Source of the DNA: Patiria miniata
Taxonomy: Eukaryota; Echinodermata; Asteroidea; Valvatida; Asterinidae
Direction of reading: 5' to 3'
DNA: 64,000 bases
NCBI RefSeq assembly: GCF_015706575.1
Contig: NW_024037074.1
Coordinates: 19,705,334 to 19,769,333, forward strand
Position 1 is the stretch's first letter; each line of letters opens with the position of its first letter. Shown here one piece after another: positions 21,201-31,200 of the stretch. The notes under the pieces are model-generated. The model did no database searches. It saw nothing but the letters and a program-made list of their open reading frames with translations, and was not told the DNA's origin. Position numbers and translations under genes: made by a program.

Positions 21201-21831
21201 GATAGAATGATAGAAATATTTGACAGTAAGGTCCTCAGCAACTCTTCGAACTCTATTTTTTTCTTTTATGGCAAATTTTAACGTGCCTTACTCTGTATCT
21301 TCAAGATTTTGTAGTTGTATCGGTGAAGAATTAGTGTACGTTCGTTGATGGTTTTGTTTCGTCTTGTGTTTGCCTGACAGATGATGGTATACCTGATGAG
21401 TATCTCTGTCCGATCACCCGTGAACTCATGAAGGATCCGGTCATAGCTGCAGGTAAAGTAAAAATACTTCGGCCTGCGATTTCTCGTTGTTGAATTTATA
21501 ATTTAAAAGTTGAAGAAAGAAACCGTTCAAAGTGTCCATGCACTGGTGACTTGCGACTCGGACTTGGACTTGAGCCAAATGACTCAAGAATCGGACTCGG
21601 ACTCAAGTGACTCGACTACACTGGCATCATGTTGGTGGATAGATGTGCTTTACTAACAGGACATTGTTATCTCTTGTTCCATTAGATGGTTTTTCCTACG
21701 AGAGATCATCCATCGAGTCCTGGGTGCGGAGCAACAAGACCAGCCCGATGACCAACTCGCCCCTAGTTCATTCCAACCTGACTCCGAACCGCAGCTTAAA
21801 GATGATCATTCAACGACTCTACAACCTCTGA
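15238..21831 (+). CDS. WDSUB1: WD repeat, SAM and U-box domain-containing protein 1 (probable E3 ubiquitin ligase)
   Basis: Eleven coding exons join in phase: 15238-15641, 15742-15941, 16404-16502, 17717-17810, 18137-18170, 18820-18860, 19758-19879, 20245-20454, 20945-21022, 21381-21452, 21686-21831, giving 499 residues (human 476). Residues 1-325 are WD40 blades ([37 protein letters not shown]). About 353-420 is a SAM domain ([21 protein letters not shown]), and about 431-499 is a U-box ([20 protein letters not shown]...[13 protein letters not shown]...SPMTN). The U-box should recruit an E2 enzyme, with the WD40 and SAM parts binding substrate or partners. I start at the second ATG because [10 protein letters not shown] matches the family's N-terminus. 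An in-frame ATG at 15205 would add 11 residues. Introns hold MITEs, a SINE and a TCAG-type minisatellite. Confidence 0.97.
16516..16924. mobile_element. piggyBac-type MITE, full copy, in WDSUB1 intron 3
   Basis: TTAA lies on the left (16512-16515) and the slightly decayed TTGA on the right (16925-16928), with CCCTTACTCC and CGGTTAGGG ends. It is co-linear with 9843-10237, including the shared phrase GGAGGGGTGACCACTGC. It begins only 13 bp after the exon 3 donor site. Confidence 0.72.
17049..17592. mobile_element. Inverted-repeat element with GTAGTCGAGTCC ends, in WDSUB1 intron 3
   Basis: GTAGTCGAGTCC at the left edge is mirrored by GGACTCGACTAC at 17581-17592. The same end sequence bounds the shorter element at 30266-30465. 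The middle (about 17160-17500) has words not shared with that copy (GTTGACTA / TAGTCGACT) and may be a nested insertion. Confidence 0.5.
19200..19569 (+). mobile_element. tRNA-derived SINE in WDSUB1 intron 6
   Basis: The head has an A-box-like TGGCCTAGCAGTTAAG and a B-box GGGTTCGAGCC with normal spacing. After it comes the core phrase TGCCCTTAAGCAAGGCACTT, common to SINEs of aquatic animals, then GATGGGACGTTAAGCC, and the element ends in an A-rich tail (19561-19569). Same general family type as the copy at 43711-44036. Confidence 0.75.
20455..20830. repeat. TGTCA(G/T)-rich minisatellite in WDSUB1 intron 8
   Basis: Starts directly at the intron 8 donor. Made of loosely repeated 10-20 bp units built from TGTCAGAT, GTCATGTCAG and similar words. 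Frames left open across it on both strands are repeat artefacts. Confidence 0.75.
21541..21624. mobile_element. Short copy of the GTCGAGTC inverted-repeat family
   Basis: Begins CACTGGTGACTTGCGACTC, continues with GGACTTGGACTTGAG, and ends GACTCGACTACACTGG. The right end matches the right ends of the elements at 17049-17592 and 30266-30465. Probably a deleted copy. Lies in WDSUB1 intron 10. Confidence 0.45.
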
Positions 21832-24126
21832 AGTCACAGCCGAACAAAACGTTTACGTAATGTAGACAAATTATCAATTATTTTACTTTAAAAGACTATT
21901 GTGTTGTCTGAATATCTCAACTTCTTGTCCTGATATCCTAAATACAATTTTCTTTAGTCCTTCGATTCAAATCAGTATGTGTCTCCATTTGCTAAAGAAA
22001 TGTAAGCCCCTGAATTGTGATTAGAGGGTCCGGGGTTCCAATCCAGGGGGTCAAATCCTTGTGTTGTGTCTTGTAAGTCGCTTACAACTAGGACTATTTT
22101 AGGTGGTGGCTTTATCTTGGAAGTAACACACAGTGAAATGACATCTGATCTGTTCTGTATAATCTATATGGTGTATTTATTAGCCTACAGCGTAATTTAT
22201 TGAAATCCTCCATTGTTGTGGATTGGCAATGACAAGTCCCTAAATAGTTGGAGTAAAGAGGCTGTAGAATACACAATGGTATATGGTGGATACCTTCCCA
22301 AGCATACATGCATAAAGCAAGTCACAGCCTGAATCCTCCAAAATAGTTTTCTTTTGCAAAACCAGCTGGAGTCTCATCAATCCTTCAATTTCATCCAGCC
22401 TCAGTTGGGGCCTGCTAACCTGGATCCTCCATTATCCTTCAGAGGCAAAATCCTCCAGATGCCCTCAATCCTGCAAAATCCTCCAGTGCTTCGATTTTCA
22501 AAGGCCATCAATCCTTCAAATCCTCCACTATGCAGAGAGGATTTTGGAGGAATTGGGGAGGAATTGGGGAGGTACGGGGTTAAGATCATTTGCAAGCCAA
22601 AAGTAGTATATCCAATTATGATTTTGTTATTTTGTTAATATGCATATGTCTCCCAATTGGGTTAACGTTAATCAAAGTTTATAAACTCCCAAGTGAATGA
22701 TGAATCAGTTAACTCCAATTAAAGGGGGAATGCCAGCAATTCACTGATACATTGTAGCAACAAGTGGTAATGACAAATCCTGAGAGATGTCAACAAAGTC
22801 TTATTTCACGGAACAAATCCTTTGAATGTTAAATGTTCATATTATTCCAAAAGACAATCTTCATCTGATTTGCTCCTGATATCGTTTTGTATATATTTGA
22901 AAAAAAGTATGTATATTCATCATTATTAAATTTTAAGTTTCATTTATATGCCTTTTGTCTTCAATTACTAATACAAGTCTTTGCTTACTTTCTTATAAGG
23001 GCGTTGATTCACTGATGCATGCACATAATTCAATGTGTCCCTAACTCCCTAGCATGATTTACTAGGAACCATACCCATCCTGGCAAATTCCTACACCATA
23101 TGGGAAACTGCACACACATATTTCTGACTTTAATTCTGGAGGTGTGCCAACCCAATATAAAAGACTGTCAGTTTAGGGGTACTGTACCCATCCAGACAGA
23201 TTCCAACAAAACATGCCGTTGGGGTTTCATGGGTTGATCTGTGTTGGGGGTTATTAATTAATCTCTAGTTCTACAAATTCTTTTTGTCTAAAAGACATTT
23301 TTTCATCTTGTTTGTTGGATCATGATAAAAGTCAATGCACTTTGCACTTCTACAACAATGCTATGTTCTTTGTGTTTTGCCAGATGTAATTTTATTCCTT
23401 GAAAAATATAATCAGGTACTACTGCGTATTATTATCTATAAATATTAAATTGATTGGGATTTTCAGAGGTTGTAAAGAATATATGATATGATTGTGGTAT
23501 TCCATGTATAGAAGCTGTGTAGCCACTTGAACACAGCTATAATAATCATGACTATTTTATTGCTAAAATATGAAAATAAAACATTTTCACTATATATTAT
23601 GAGAAATTAAGAAACGTTGGTGTTATATTTAGATTTCATCCATTTTGATATTTTTATCGTGGTTACATCTGATAATGGCGAAACAAAGTAGATTATTGCA
23701 AAGTCCGGGTTATATTTCTGTACTATTTGATATCAACTTTGTCTGTACTATTTGATATCAACTTTGATGTGTTCTGTTTAAAACTGTTCACTGCTTATGC
23801 TGAGACATTATGGAAACTTAAAGGGATATAACAACTTAAAGGGACATATACATCAAAATGATCACGAAAGAGGACCAATGTGATGTATTAATGTCGCTCT
23901 TTAAAGTTACGCTGATCATGATTGTTCAACGATAAATTCAATTGTCCAATCAAAATAAAGAATATTTTGAGAAATGGAACTTTTAGTTGTTATGCTTTCT
24001 TTCACGCGTGTTGTGTTCTCCGTCAGGAAATAAATGCCTGCTTCTTATTTAATATTTGTTACTGAAATTAAAATGTTGACGAGTTGGACCTAATTTCTAT
24101 CACTTTTGGTAAAAAAATACATGTAA
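21832..24126. other. WDSUB1 3' region and intergenic DNA
   Basis: Follows the WDSUB1 stop codon. No further exon is supported. It holds a diverged piggyBac-type repeat at about 22324-22579 and an AATAAA at 23575-23580, but I cannot say which signal ends the WDSUB1 message. Confidence 0.5.
22324..22579. mobile_element. Diverged piggyBac-type MITE copy
   Basis: Shares CAATCCTGCAAAATCCTCC and AGAGAGGATTTTGGAGGAATT with the family and ends in GGTACGGGG immediately before TTAA (22580-22583). The left boundary is unclear and the copy is shorter and rearranged compared with the full copies. Confidence 0.55.
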
Positions 24127-24436
24127 GGCCAAATAAAAAAAAATGTTTAGCGTCAATAAAAGGAAGGAGGAGACCTTTTTTTCCCCTTCCAAAATGGGCG
24201 CCCGACCGGGCTGTTTTTCAAGATGGCCACCAGCTTTTTTTTTAAATGGCCGCCATGCACTTGGACTCAGGAAATAACATACCAGCTTTATATGGGCTAT
24301 ATGCAACAGACAAAGAGACCAAAATGATGTCACGGTAAAAAAAAAAATCATCAATTTTTTTCGTTAAAAAAAGAAAGAAAGGAGGCGGCCTCCAAAAAGG
24401 AAGCGGACGGAGACGCTAAACACTTTTTTCTTGGCC
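24127..24436. mobile_element. Harbinger-type MITE, TAA target duplication
   Basis: Bounded by GGCCAAATAAAAAAAAATG on the left and the inverse of GGCCAAGAAAAAAGTGTTTA on the right. TTTAGCGTC is shared next to both ends. TAA flanks each side (24124-24126, 24437-24439). The 3-bp TWA duplication points to PIF/Harbinger transposase. Confidence 0.68.
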
Positions 24437-24690
24437 TAACTTCAACAGTTGGTACGTCCATATGAATACAGGCGCTCAGGCTAATCAAGCCTCGAAATCA
24501 TTTTAAACTATTGAAAAATAAAGGTATCATCAAAGGCTTTCCAACAGTAAATTTGAAGAGAAAAAGCTGAAACAAAATTGTTCCTGTCTAATCCCAAGTT
24601 AGCATTTAAATCGAGGCTGTCGGTGCTAAGCCATTGTACGAATTGAGGACATTTTCTTTCTCGGCTTCAGTAACAATTTGAAATCCTTTA

Positions 24691-25065
24691 GGCCAAAAAA
24701 AAAGTCTCCGGTTTCTGGTATGGAGCTTGCCCCAAAAGTGGTGCGGCGACGCGGCTTTTTTTTTTTTTACCTGTTTTTTTTTTTTTTTTTGGCTTCAAAT
24801 GTCGGCTGATGACTGCAAATGGTGCCCGACTAAACTTAGTGCAAATATATGGGAGTCCAGAGAGGCCACATAAATCTTATTCTCGATCATAACCCCATCT
24901 AAAAACAAGTTAAAATTGTGCAGCAGCAGAATTCCAGTCAAACCAGTGAGTTTGGCGGTTTTGAAACATCATCTTGTATTGAAAAAAAACCTTTTTCATT
25001 TTGCCGACGCGCATGGCTACGGCGACGCGCGCGCATACCAGAAACCGGAGACTTTTTTTTTGGCC
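24691..25065. mobile_element. Harbinger-type MITE with perfect 32-bp inverted ends, TTA target duplication
   Basis: The first 32 bases (GGCC, nine A, GTCTCCGG, TTTCTGGTATG) recur exactly in inverse at the right end. TTA flanks each side (24688-24690, 25066-25068). The interior has two long T runs and GC-rich GGCGACGCG words. It shares the GGCCAAAAAA start with its neighbour at 24127-24436 and lies about 0.8 kb upstream of the next start codon. Confidence 0.75.
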
Positions 25066-25879
25066 TTATGGGTGATTTTTTTTCTCGGGTGCACTGAATG
25101 ATAAAGGAAAATTGGAATCGCAAAAGAAAATCGAGTATTGGCGTGGTCACCAGATCTTCTCTACTCCTGAAACCGAGACGGTTTCCGTTGCCCCACAGCA
25201 AGCTGGCAAACAAAGGCAACAAAGGAAAGTGTACTTGTAGTACAAGTTATTTACCCTCCCAGATCCAACTAGTACACAACAGTATTACATTCCCGCTTCT
25301 TTTATCGCACAATCTTCAGTGTTTACTTATGTATAGAACGGTCTTCATTACCCAAAACAAACACAGCGCCCTCTTTTGAAACTTGTTTGCCTAACGGTTC
25401 CTTGACGCAAGTGTGGGATGTTTTCGTTCAGACATTTCGGCCGCAAAATCGATAATGTTAAAGACACGGGTTTGTGCTTGGACGGGAATAGCTCTCTGTC
25501 CAGGCTCTACAAAGGTTTTGTTTATATATTAGACCGTGATTGCAGGTGTGGACTTACATGCAGGGACTGCCTGATTCTGTGTTGACACCAGACTATAGAC
25601 ATGCATGTATGACACACGAGCTGGCACTTGGTGATGGAAACCTGTCATTTTGTTGACACGATGACGACAACGAATTGTAGTCACTGTCGCTGGCCGACGC
25701 CAACGGAAATATAACTGAACAATTCCCGAGGCTTTAATTTCCAAAACTTTGGACTTTTCCTTGCATGTAGCAAATGATTCTCAGAGGAGTGACGAACTTC
25801 TTCACACTCCGGTGGAAGATGGAGATGAATCCTTGAAGTGAGTGAGGCAAACTTGCGTCTATAGGCAAACTTTATCACC

Positions 25880-27181
25880 ATGATTTCCCAGCGAAGGATG
25901 GCGAATTCTGCCGGTACTCTTCCCAGAACATCGAATTCGAACCAGGGTCCCCAGATCAGGAAACGGGTTCGTTTTTTGGATCGTGCCTTCGCTCAGGAGC
26001 TCATCCATCGAGAGAAGGTCCGCTTGGAGGAGAAGATGCAAGCTTTACGTCAGGCTTACGACTTTCGTCAGGCTGTCTCCGGTAGCAGCGAAGCGTCTAA
26101 GGCACCAGATGGAGAAGAGCAACGGAGGAATTCGTTAAAACTCCAGACCGCAACAGGATCAGATGAAGAGGAAGAACAGACCTCGGAGTCTCCTAAGCGA
26201 CAACTCCGTCCAAGGAAAACGAAGGTACGTCAGGGGTCTTTCTCGGCGGAGAGATTGTCAGAGCTTGCCAAGCCTAGGAGCAGAAACGGGATGCTGCCCA
26301 GCAACTCTTCTCGTCGTAACGCCATCGTGGCAGCATCACCTGAGCATCTGAAACTGAGCGTTCCTGAGAGATCCCCACGGACAATCCCACAGCTCAAACA
26401 CCTGTCAGAGGATGAGGTGGATTACTTGGTTCAGCCCAAGACGGCACATGAGTTCCAACAACTCGCTGAGATCAACCTGCGTGTGCCTCACGGTATACTG
26501 AAGCGAAGCGGGAGGGAGTCTCGAGTAGCCAACGGTGGAGGTAGTGCCCCTTCCCACCAAGAAAGCACCGGTCCGGGAACAAAAGACATCAAACACAGAG
26601 ATACCTCCAATCAGACTGATGATTCTCGAAACATTGTTGATTCTCGAATCAAACCTACCTCATCTCCAGCCAAACCGTCTTTCAAGATGGCAGCTCTGGG
26701 CGTCCTTTCCATGAAAACTCAGGAGCGGAACGAACTTGCTCCCAAGACGCTCCCTCTAAGCATCTCTGACTTGTTCAGCAAGTCTCTCCCTCCAAAGCTG
26801 GCCTTGAAGCAAAGGGCCAAGCCCACCATGACTGGCTTTGACATGCAGCCAGGCGTTCCCGGAGGTCGAGTACTGCGTCTACGGCCAAGGAAATCTGCGT
26901 GGTTGGAGTCCAGGATGACGAAAAGACCGAGTAAGTCGAGCGAACTCCCCCAGGACGAGTCCAACAAGGCAGGGGATGCTGCAGGCTCTTCCCCAGACTC
27001 TGAATCCCCGAGGTCCCGGTCCAGTTCCCTGGGATATGCGTTTGCCTCGCCGGTAAAGTACCATAAATGGAGAGACAAACCGACAATTGATGTTGAACAA
27101 CTCACCAAAAACCTGTCTAAGTGTTCGTATCTCAGAGGAGCCGAGGAAGACATTGATGTCACAGAAGTTTTCGTAAGATAG
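25880..27181 (+). CDS. Intronless 433-residue protein of unknown family, with PP1-docking-type motif
   Basis: A single uninterrupted frame starting in a strong context (CACCATGA) and followed 80 bp after the stop by AATAAA. I do not recognise the family. Residues 27-60 are basic then helical: RKRVRF at 27-32 fits the RVxF docking motif for protein phosphatase 1, followed by a charged stretch (RLEEKMQALRQAY) likely to form a coiled coil. Residues 90-150 are Ser/Arg-rich and disordered-looking. Residues 174-212 (LSEDEVDYLVQPKT, AEINLRVPHGILKR) and 290-312 look ordered, and GILK at 205-208 resembles the SILK motif of PP1 partners. The C-terminus (394-433) is another compact, conserved-looking block. 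No signal peptide or membrane span, so probably cytoplasmic or nuclear. A PP1 link is inference only. Confidence 0.78.
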   Translation: MISQRRMANSAGTLPRTSNSNQGPQIRKRVRFLDRAFAQELIHREKVRLEEKMQALRQAYDFRQAVSGSSEASKAPDGEEQRRNSLKLQTATGSDEEEEQTSESPKRQLRPRKTKVRQGSFSAERLSELAKPRSRNGMLPSNSSRRNAIVAASPEHLKLSVPERSPRTIPQLKHLSEDEVDYLVQPKTAHEFQQLAEINLRVPHGILKRSGRESRVANGGGSAPSHQESTGPGTKDIKHRDTSNQTDDSRNIVDSRIKPTSSPAKPSFKMAALGVLSMKTQERNELAPKTLPLSISDLFSKSLPPKLALKQRAKPTMTGFDMQPGVPGGRVLRLRPRKSAWLESRMTKRPSKSSELPQDESNKAGDAAGSSPDSESPRSRSSSLGYAFASPVKYHKWRDKPTIDVEQLTKNLSKCSYLRGAEEDIDVTEVFVR

Positions 27182-28271
27182 GTTTTATGCTCGTACACTA
27201 TTGACTGTGTTGATAGAAATGGACTGCCGACAGCTTTGAAACTGGAAAGATTGTACCTCAAATAAAATTCACATAGTGCAAAAGAGGATAATGTGCATGC
27301 TTTCTTTGATTTTTTTTTTTTAGAGACGCCGACTTGAACCATTATTATAGCCAGTTTCATTTCATCTTGGGTAACCAATGAATATAGACTTTAATCAAAG
27401 TTTTTTTTTCTCCATAATGAGTTTAACTTTAGTGACTTTACACAAAAATCGACAATTTTCCAATTGAGATTTTTCGAAATTTTAATCATGCGATTCGTCG
27501 TCTTCCTATAACAGCGAACTAAATTGAGATAATTATATATAATGCAGATTGACAAACAATTATTTGACTATAAGTTTCACATAAGATTAATTTAGGATGC
27601 GCGAATGGCCTTCGTTCTTTCAATTTTGTCAATATACACTTAATATTAACGTATCTACTTCGCACATGTGCTTTAGCCTTTAATATTGTATGCATTTTTT
27701 TCGAAGTGGGGGTTTCAATATAGAAAACTAATGTCATTCAATTTCAATGTTGAAATCTCCCGACTATTATCTATAACGTGACAATTGAAAAAAAAGTCTC
27801 CAACTTTTTGTCATTAAAAAAGTTTGGAGAGGCGAAACAAGCTTCGGGATCTCGGGCGAAAGCTTCCCCCCCCCGACACATTTGTGAATGCGGTTCTGTC
27901 AGTATCGAGAAAGCATCTAATACTTAACGTTTCAATAAAAGAATGAATGAGGACGTATGATTTAATATATACAAAACTATATACAAATTCATATTTCAAT
28001 CATCACCCTCAAAATCCATGACAATCACATCGCAGATGCTGTGACGTCATCAGCCCAGAATAAAGTGATAAATGGAACCCACGTTTTTAAAATAACAAAC
28101 ATGCATTGATGATTAAATGATAGAAAACATATGGAAGCTTTTTTAAAGAAAGAAAAAGAATCTTTTAGAGGTTGGGTGGGCTGGGCAGGCAGAGTATATA
28201 GCCCATGCCACTGTTTTTCTAAAAACGCCACATGACTCCATTATGTCGTTTCAAATTGTCACCTGAGTCGT
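27182..28271. other. Convergent intergenic region
   Basis: Lies between the stop codons of two genes that point toward each other. AT-rich, with no supported exon. Confidence 0.55.
27261..27266 (+). promoter_or_regulatory. Polyadenylation signal AATAAA
   Basis: Canonical hexamer 80 bases past the stop codon of the 433-residue gene, the expected place for the end of its message. Confidence 0.6.
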
Positions 28272-31200
28272 TTAAACGGTTGATTGATCCAAGTTATCGG
28301 GTTGATAGCCTAGATTATCCCCCGTCTGTTCCTCCTTTGCCTGGTCACCAATCTCGTAGTCATCCATGTTGTGAACCTTCTGCTTTTGCTTCTTGGCCCT
28401 GAAAGGGGAGGGGGGGGGGGAGAGATCGCAAGCCTTAGTGAGATGTGCAGGATAAAATATGAGGGTGCTATTCTGTTTTGGTAAACTCTTTTGCATTTTC
28501 CCTAATTTAATCAACCGATACTTGCGTGCAACGATCGGCTTACCGCCTTTCTGGTGTAACATTGTGAATACCTTGAACAGTTTAGGCAACAGTACTGCGG
28601 CTAAATAGTGTGCCGCCAGACAAATTCGTATCTTCAACACAAAGTTTGATTTGGAGTACACCATCGAACCTTCCGACTTAAAACCATCGTAATACGTACA
28701 GGATTTAGGCCTACTCTTGACTTAGTGATGTCATTAAGGAACTTTTGTAAATGAGAATAAAAATACGTCGTGAATTAAACAGAGAAACGGCAGCTCGACT
28801 TACTTGTATGCTCGAGACACAAAGTAGCCTAAAACTAGCACGGCTGTTACTCCAGCAGCTACACTGATCACGATAACATACCAATATTGCTGTTCCCACG
28901 ACTGAAAATGAAAAAGAAAGAGACGAAAACACGCGATTATAAGATTCAATTTGTAAAGGTGAATTCAATATTCTTAATCAAGTATTGAACAAAAAATCTG
29001 ATATCTTCATAGGTATTAAAAAAAAGGTTTTCTTAAAAAGTTACCATTCCCGATCTTGCCGAGACTTCGCCAGTGAATGGGTTATAAGAGATGATGTCAC
29101 TGATGACGTCATCGTTCATTCCTTCCATCAGCTCAGTGACTTCAGCAGGCATCAATGCGGAGCCGTTCACCAGGACGACGTAGGTTACCAGCGTAACAGG
29201 CTCCCTGTAGAAAGTAGATTTCAAATAATGTGTTGTAAATTATGTTTATCATTTGGAATTTAGGACTGGCTTGGTTGTTGATCCTCAAGGAATTTGGACA
29301 AAAACAATGAGGCGGAGCAACGACGATAATGCTTCTCTTTTCTACAAACAACCCTCATGTATTTCACATTTTCGTTCGTGGTTTCGTTTTCGCATTTACA
29401 AGGGCCTGGTGATTGACTGCCATAATTATGACTTTGCAAGTTCTGCCATTTTTCTGGGGGGGGGGGGGAGATACTACAAGTTTCAGAATGGACACAATAG
29501 ATATTTAATTCAGCTGGAATATCAGTTCGCAGGGATGAAAATTAATTGAAAATAAAACAATATAGAGATTTTAGTGGTTTCCCGTCACGGCCTAGAACAC
29601 GTACGCACCCTGTTTCTGTGGATTCGAATTCTCCGGTGGACACAACAGCGACCTCTACCGTCGTGTACGGGCCAACCTCTTCATCCATGGAGCTTTTGAT
29701 CAGGGTTGCTGTCTCGGTTTGGAAGGTTTCTGTGTCCATGCTAGCGCCCTCAACGTACATTTCGCTAGAGAACACCTCAGTGTCTGTGTTAATGTTGAAG
29801 ATAAAACAAACAAAATAAAAACGATGAGAAAAAAAACCCGTTGCTTTAAATTGCTAGCTAGTACTTCGCTTTCGTGACCTTCGCTTCATCGCTTAGAATG
29901 TCATTATGTTTTTCGTTATAAGGCCCAACTTCAGGGTTTCATGTTTAACAGTACTGCTGAAAAATTCTAAATATGCATAAAACATTCCACACGCGCACGT
30001 ACCACGTTGCCTTGCAATGAAGACAAGGCGAAAAATGTCCAGACAGTCGTGCATAGATTGTAAAGTCTTACCAATTTCGCAGTTTTGTCCGTGGAACTGT
30101 TGGTTGCATAGGCATTGGTACTGCTCATCACCTTCTGATTCTAATACACACTCTCCACCGTTCAAACAAGGTGATGGCTGACACGCATTCTCGGTTTGTG
30201 TCTCACAGTGAGTCCCAGTATAATCGTCTGCGCACGTGCAACTGTTACGAAGAGGCAAAGGAAAGCAGTGTTGAAGTCGAGTCCACCACAAGACCTTACA
30301 ATTCAATCACAAGCCAATGTCACAAGTACATCACACAAGGCATCGAGTCTCGCCAAACCACAAGCTATTCAACTGAACTGTGACAAGGACGTTGTCCTGT
30401 GACCGGACTTGTAACAGGACTTGTAATTTACTCGTGGACTTGTAACAGACTCGACTACAACACTGGAAAAAGGGGAAAATCTAAATAGTGCCAAAGAACA
30501 CGATGATGGTGATATCGATTCAAGTGAAGGCTATCTGATGCTTAGGTGATGATGTTTACAATCACAATGACTTGTAAACGTTACGTTTCGAATGAGATTG
30601 ACAACGATGTCGTTTCGGATGACGATGACTTTGATGATAATGAAAACGGCCATAAACTTTGGGATGACGTGGATGACTGATGACGATGGCGTCGCTGGCA
30701 GTGATGGTAGAAAAGATGATTTTTTTTAATACCTGAAATTTTCCAGTTCAGAGACACACGTTGCGTTGTTAAGGCAGGGACCATCCACACAGAAATCAGT
30801 CTCAGAACACTCTTCACCTTTGAACCCGGAGACACACACGCATGCGTAGCTCCCAGCAGTGTTTACACACGCACTTCTCTCTGGGCAAACGGTTTCTTCA
30901 TGTTCGCATTCGTCGATGTCGTCCGCGCACAGGGCGCCCTCGTAACCCTGTGCGCATGCACAGGTGAAGTTTTGGCGGGAATCCACGGAGCACGTCGCGC
31001 CATTCATACACGGTGGTGGGATGCAGAGGTCTAAAAGATCGCAGTCAGAACCGAGGTATCCTGTGGGACAAGTACACTCGTACCCATCTACGACATCGCG
31101 ACAGGTGCCGCCATTTTGGCATGGCAGACTTGCGCACGCCTCTATTGCAGTTGTGAGTAAAGGTGACGATGGTTCTGTGGTCATTCCGCTAAGATCAGTT

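Noticed and set aside
22014-22085. A further tRNA-like SINE head (GGGGTTCCAATCC)
   Set aside because: Only a B-box-like word is present. No convincing A-box or shared tail.
26719-27378. A 219-codon minus-strand frame opposite the 433-residue gene
   Set aside because: The plus-strand frame has a strong start context and a nearby polyadenylation signal. The minus frame looks like an antisense shadow.
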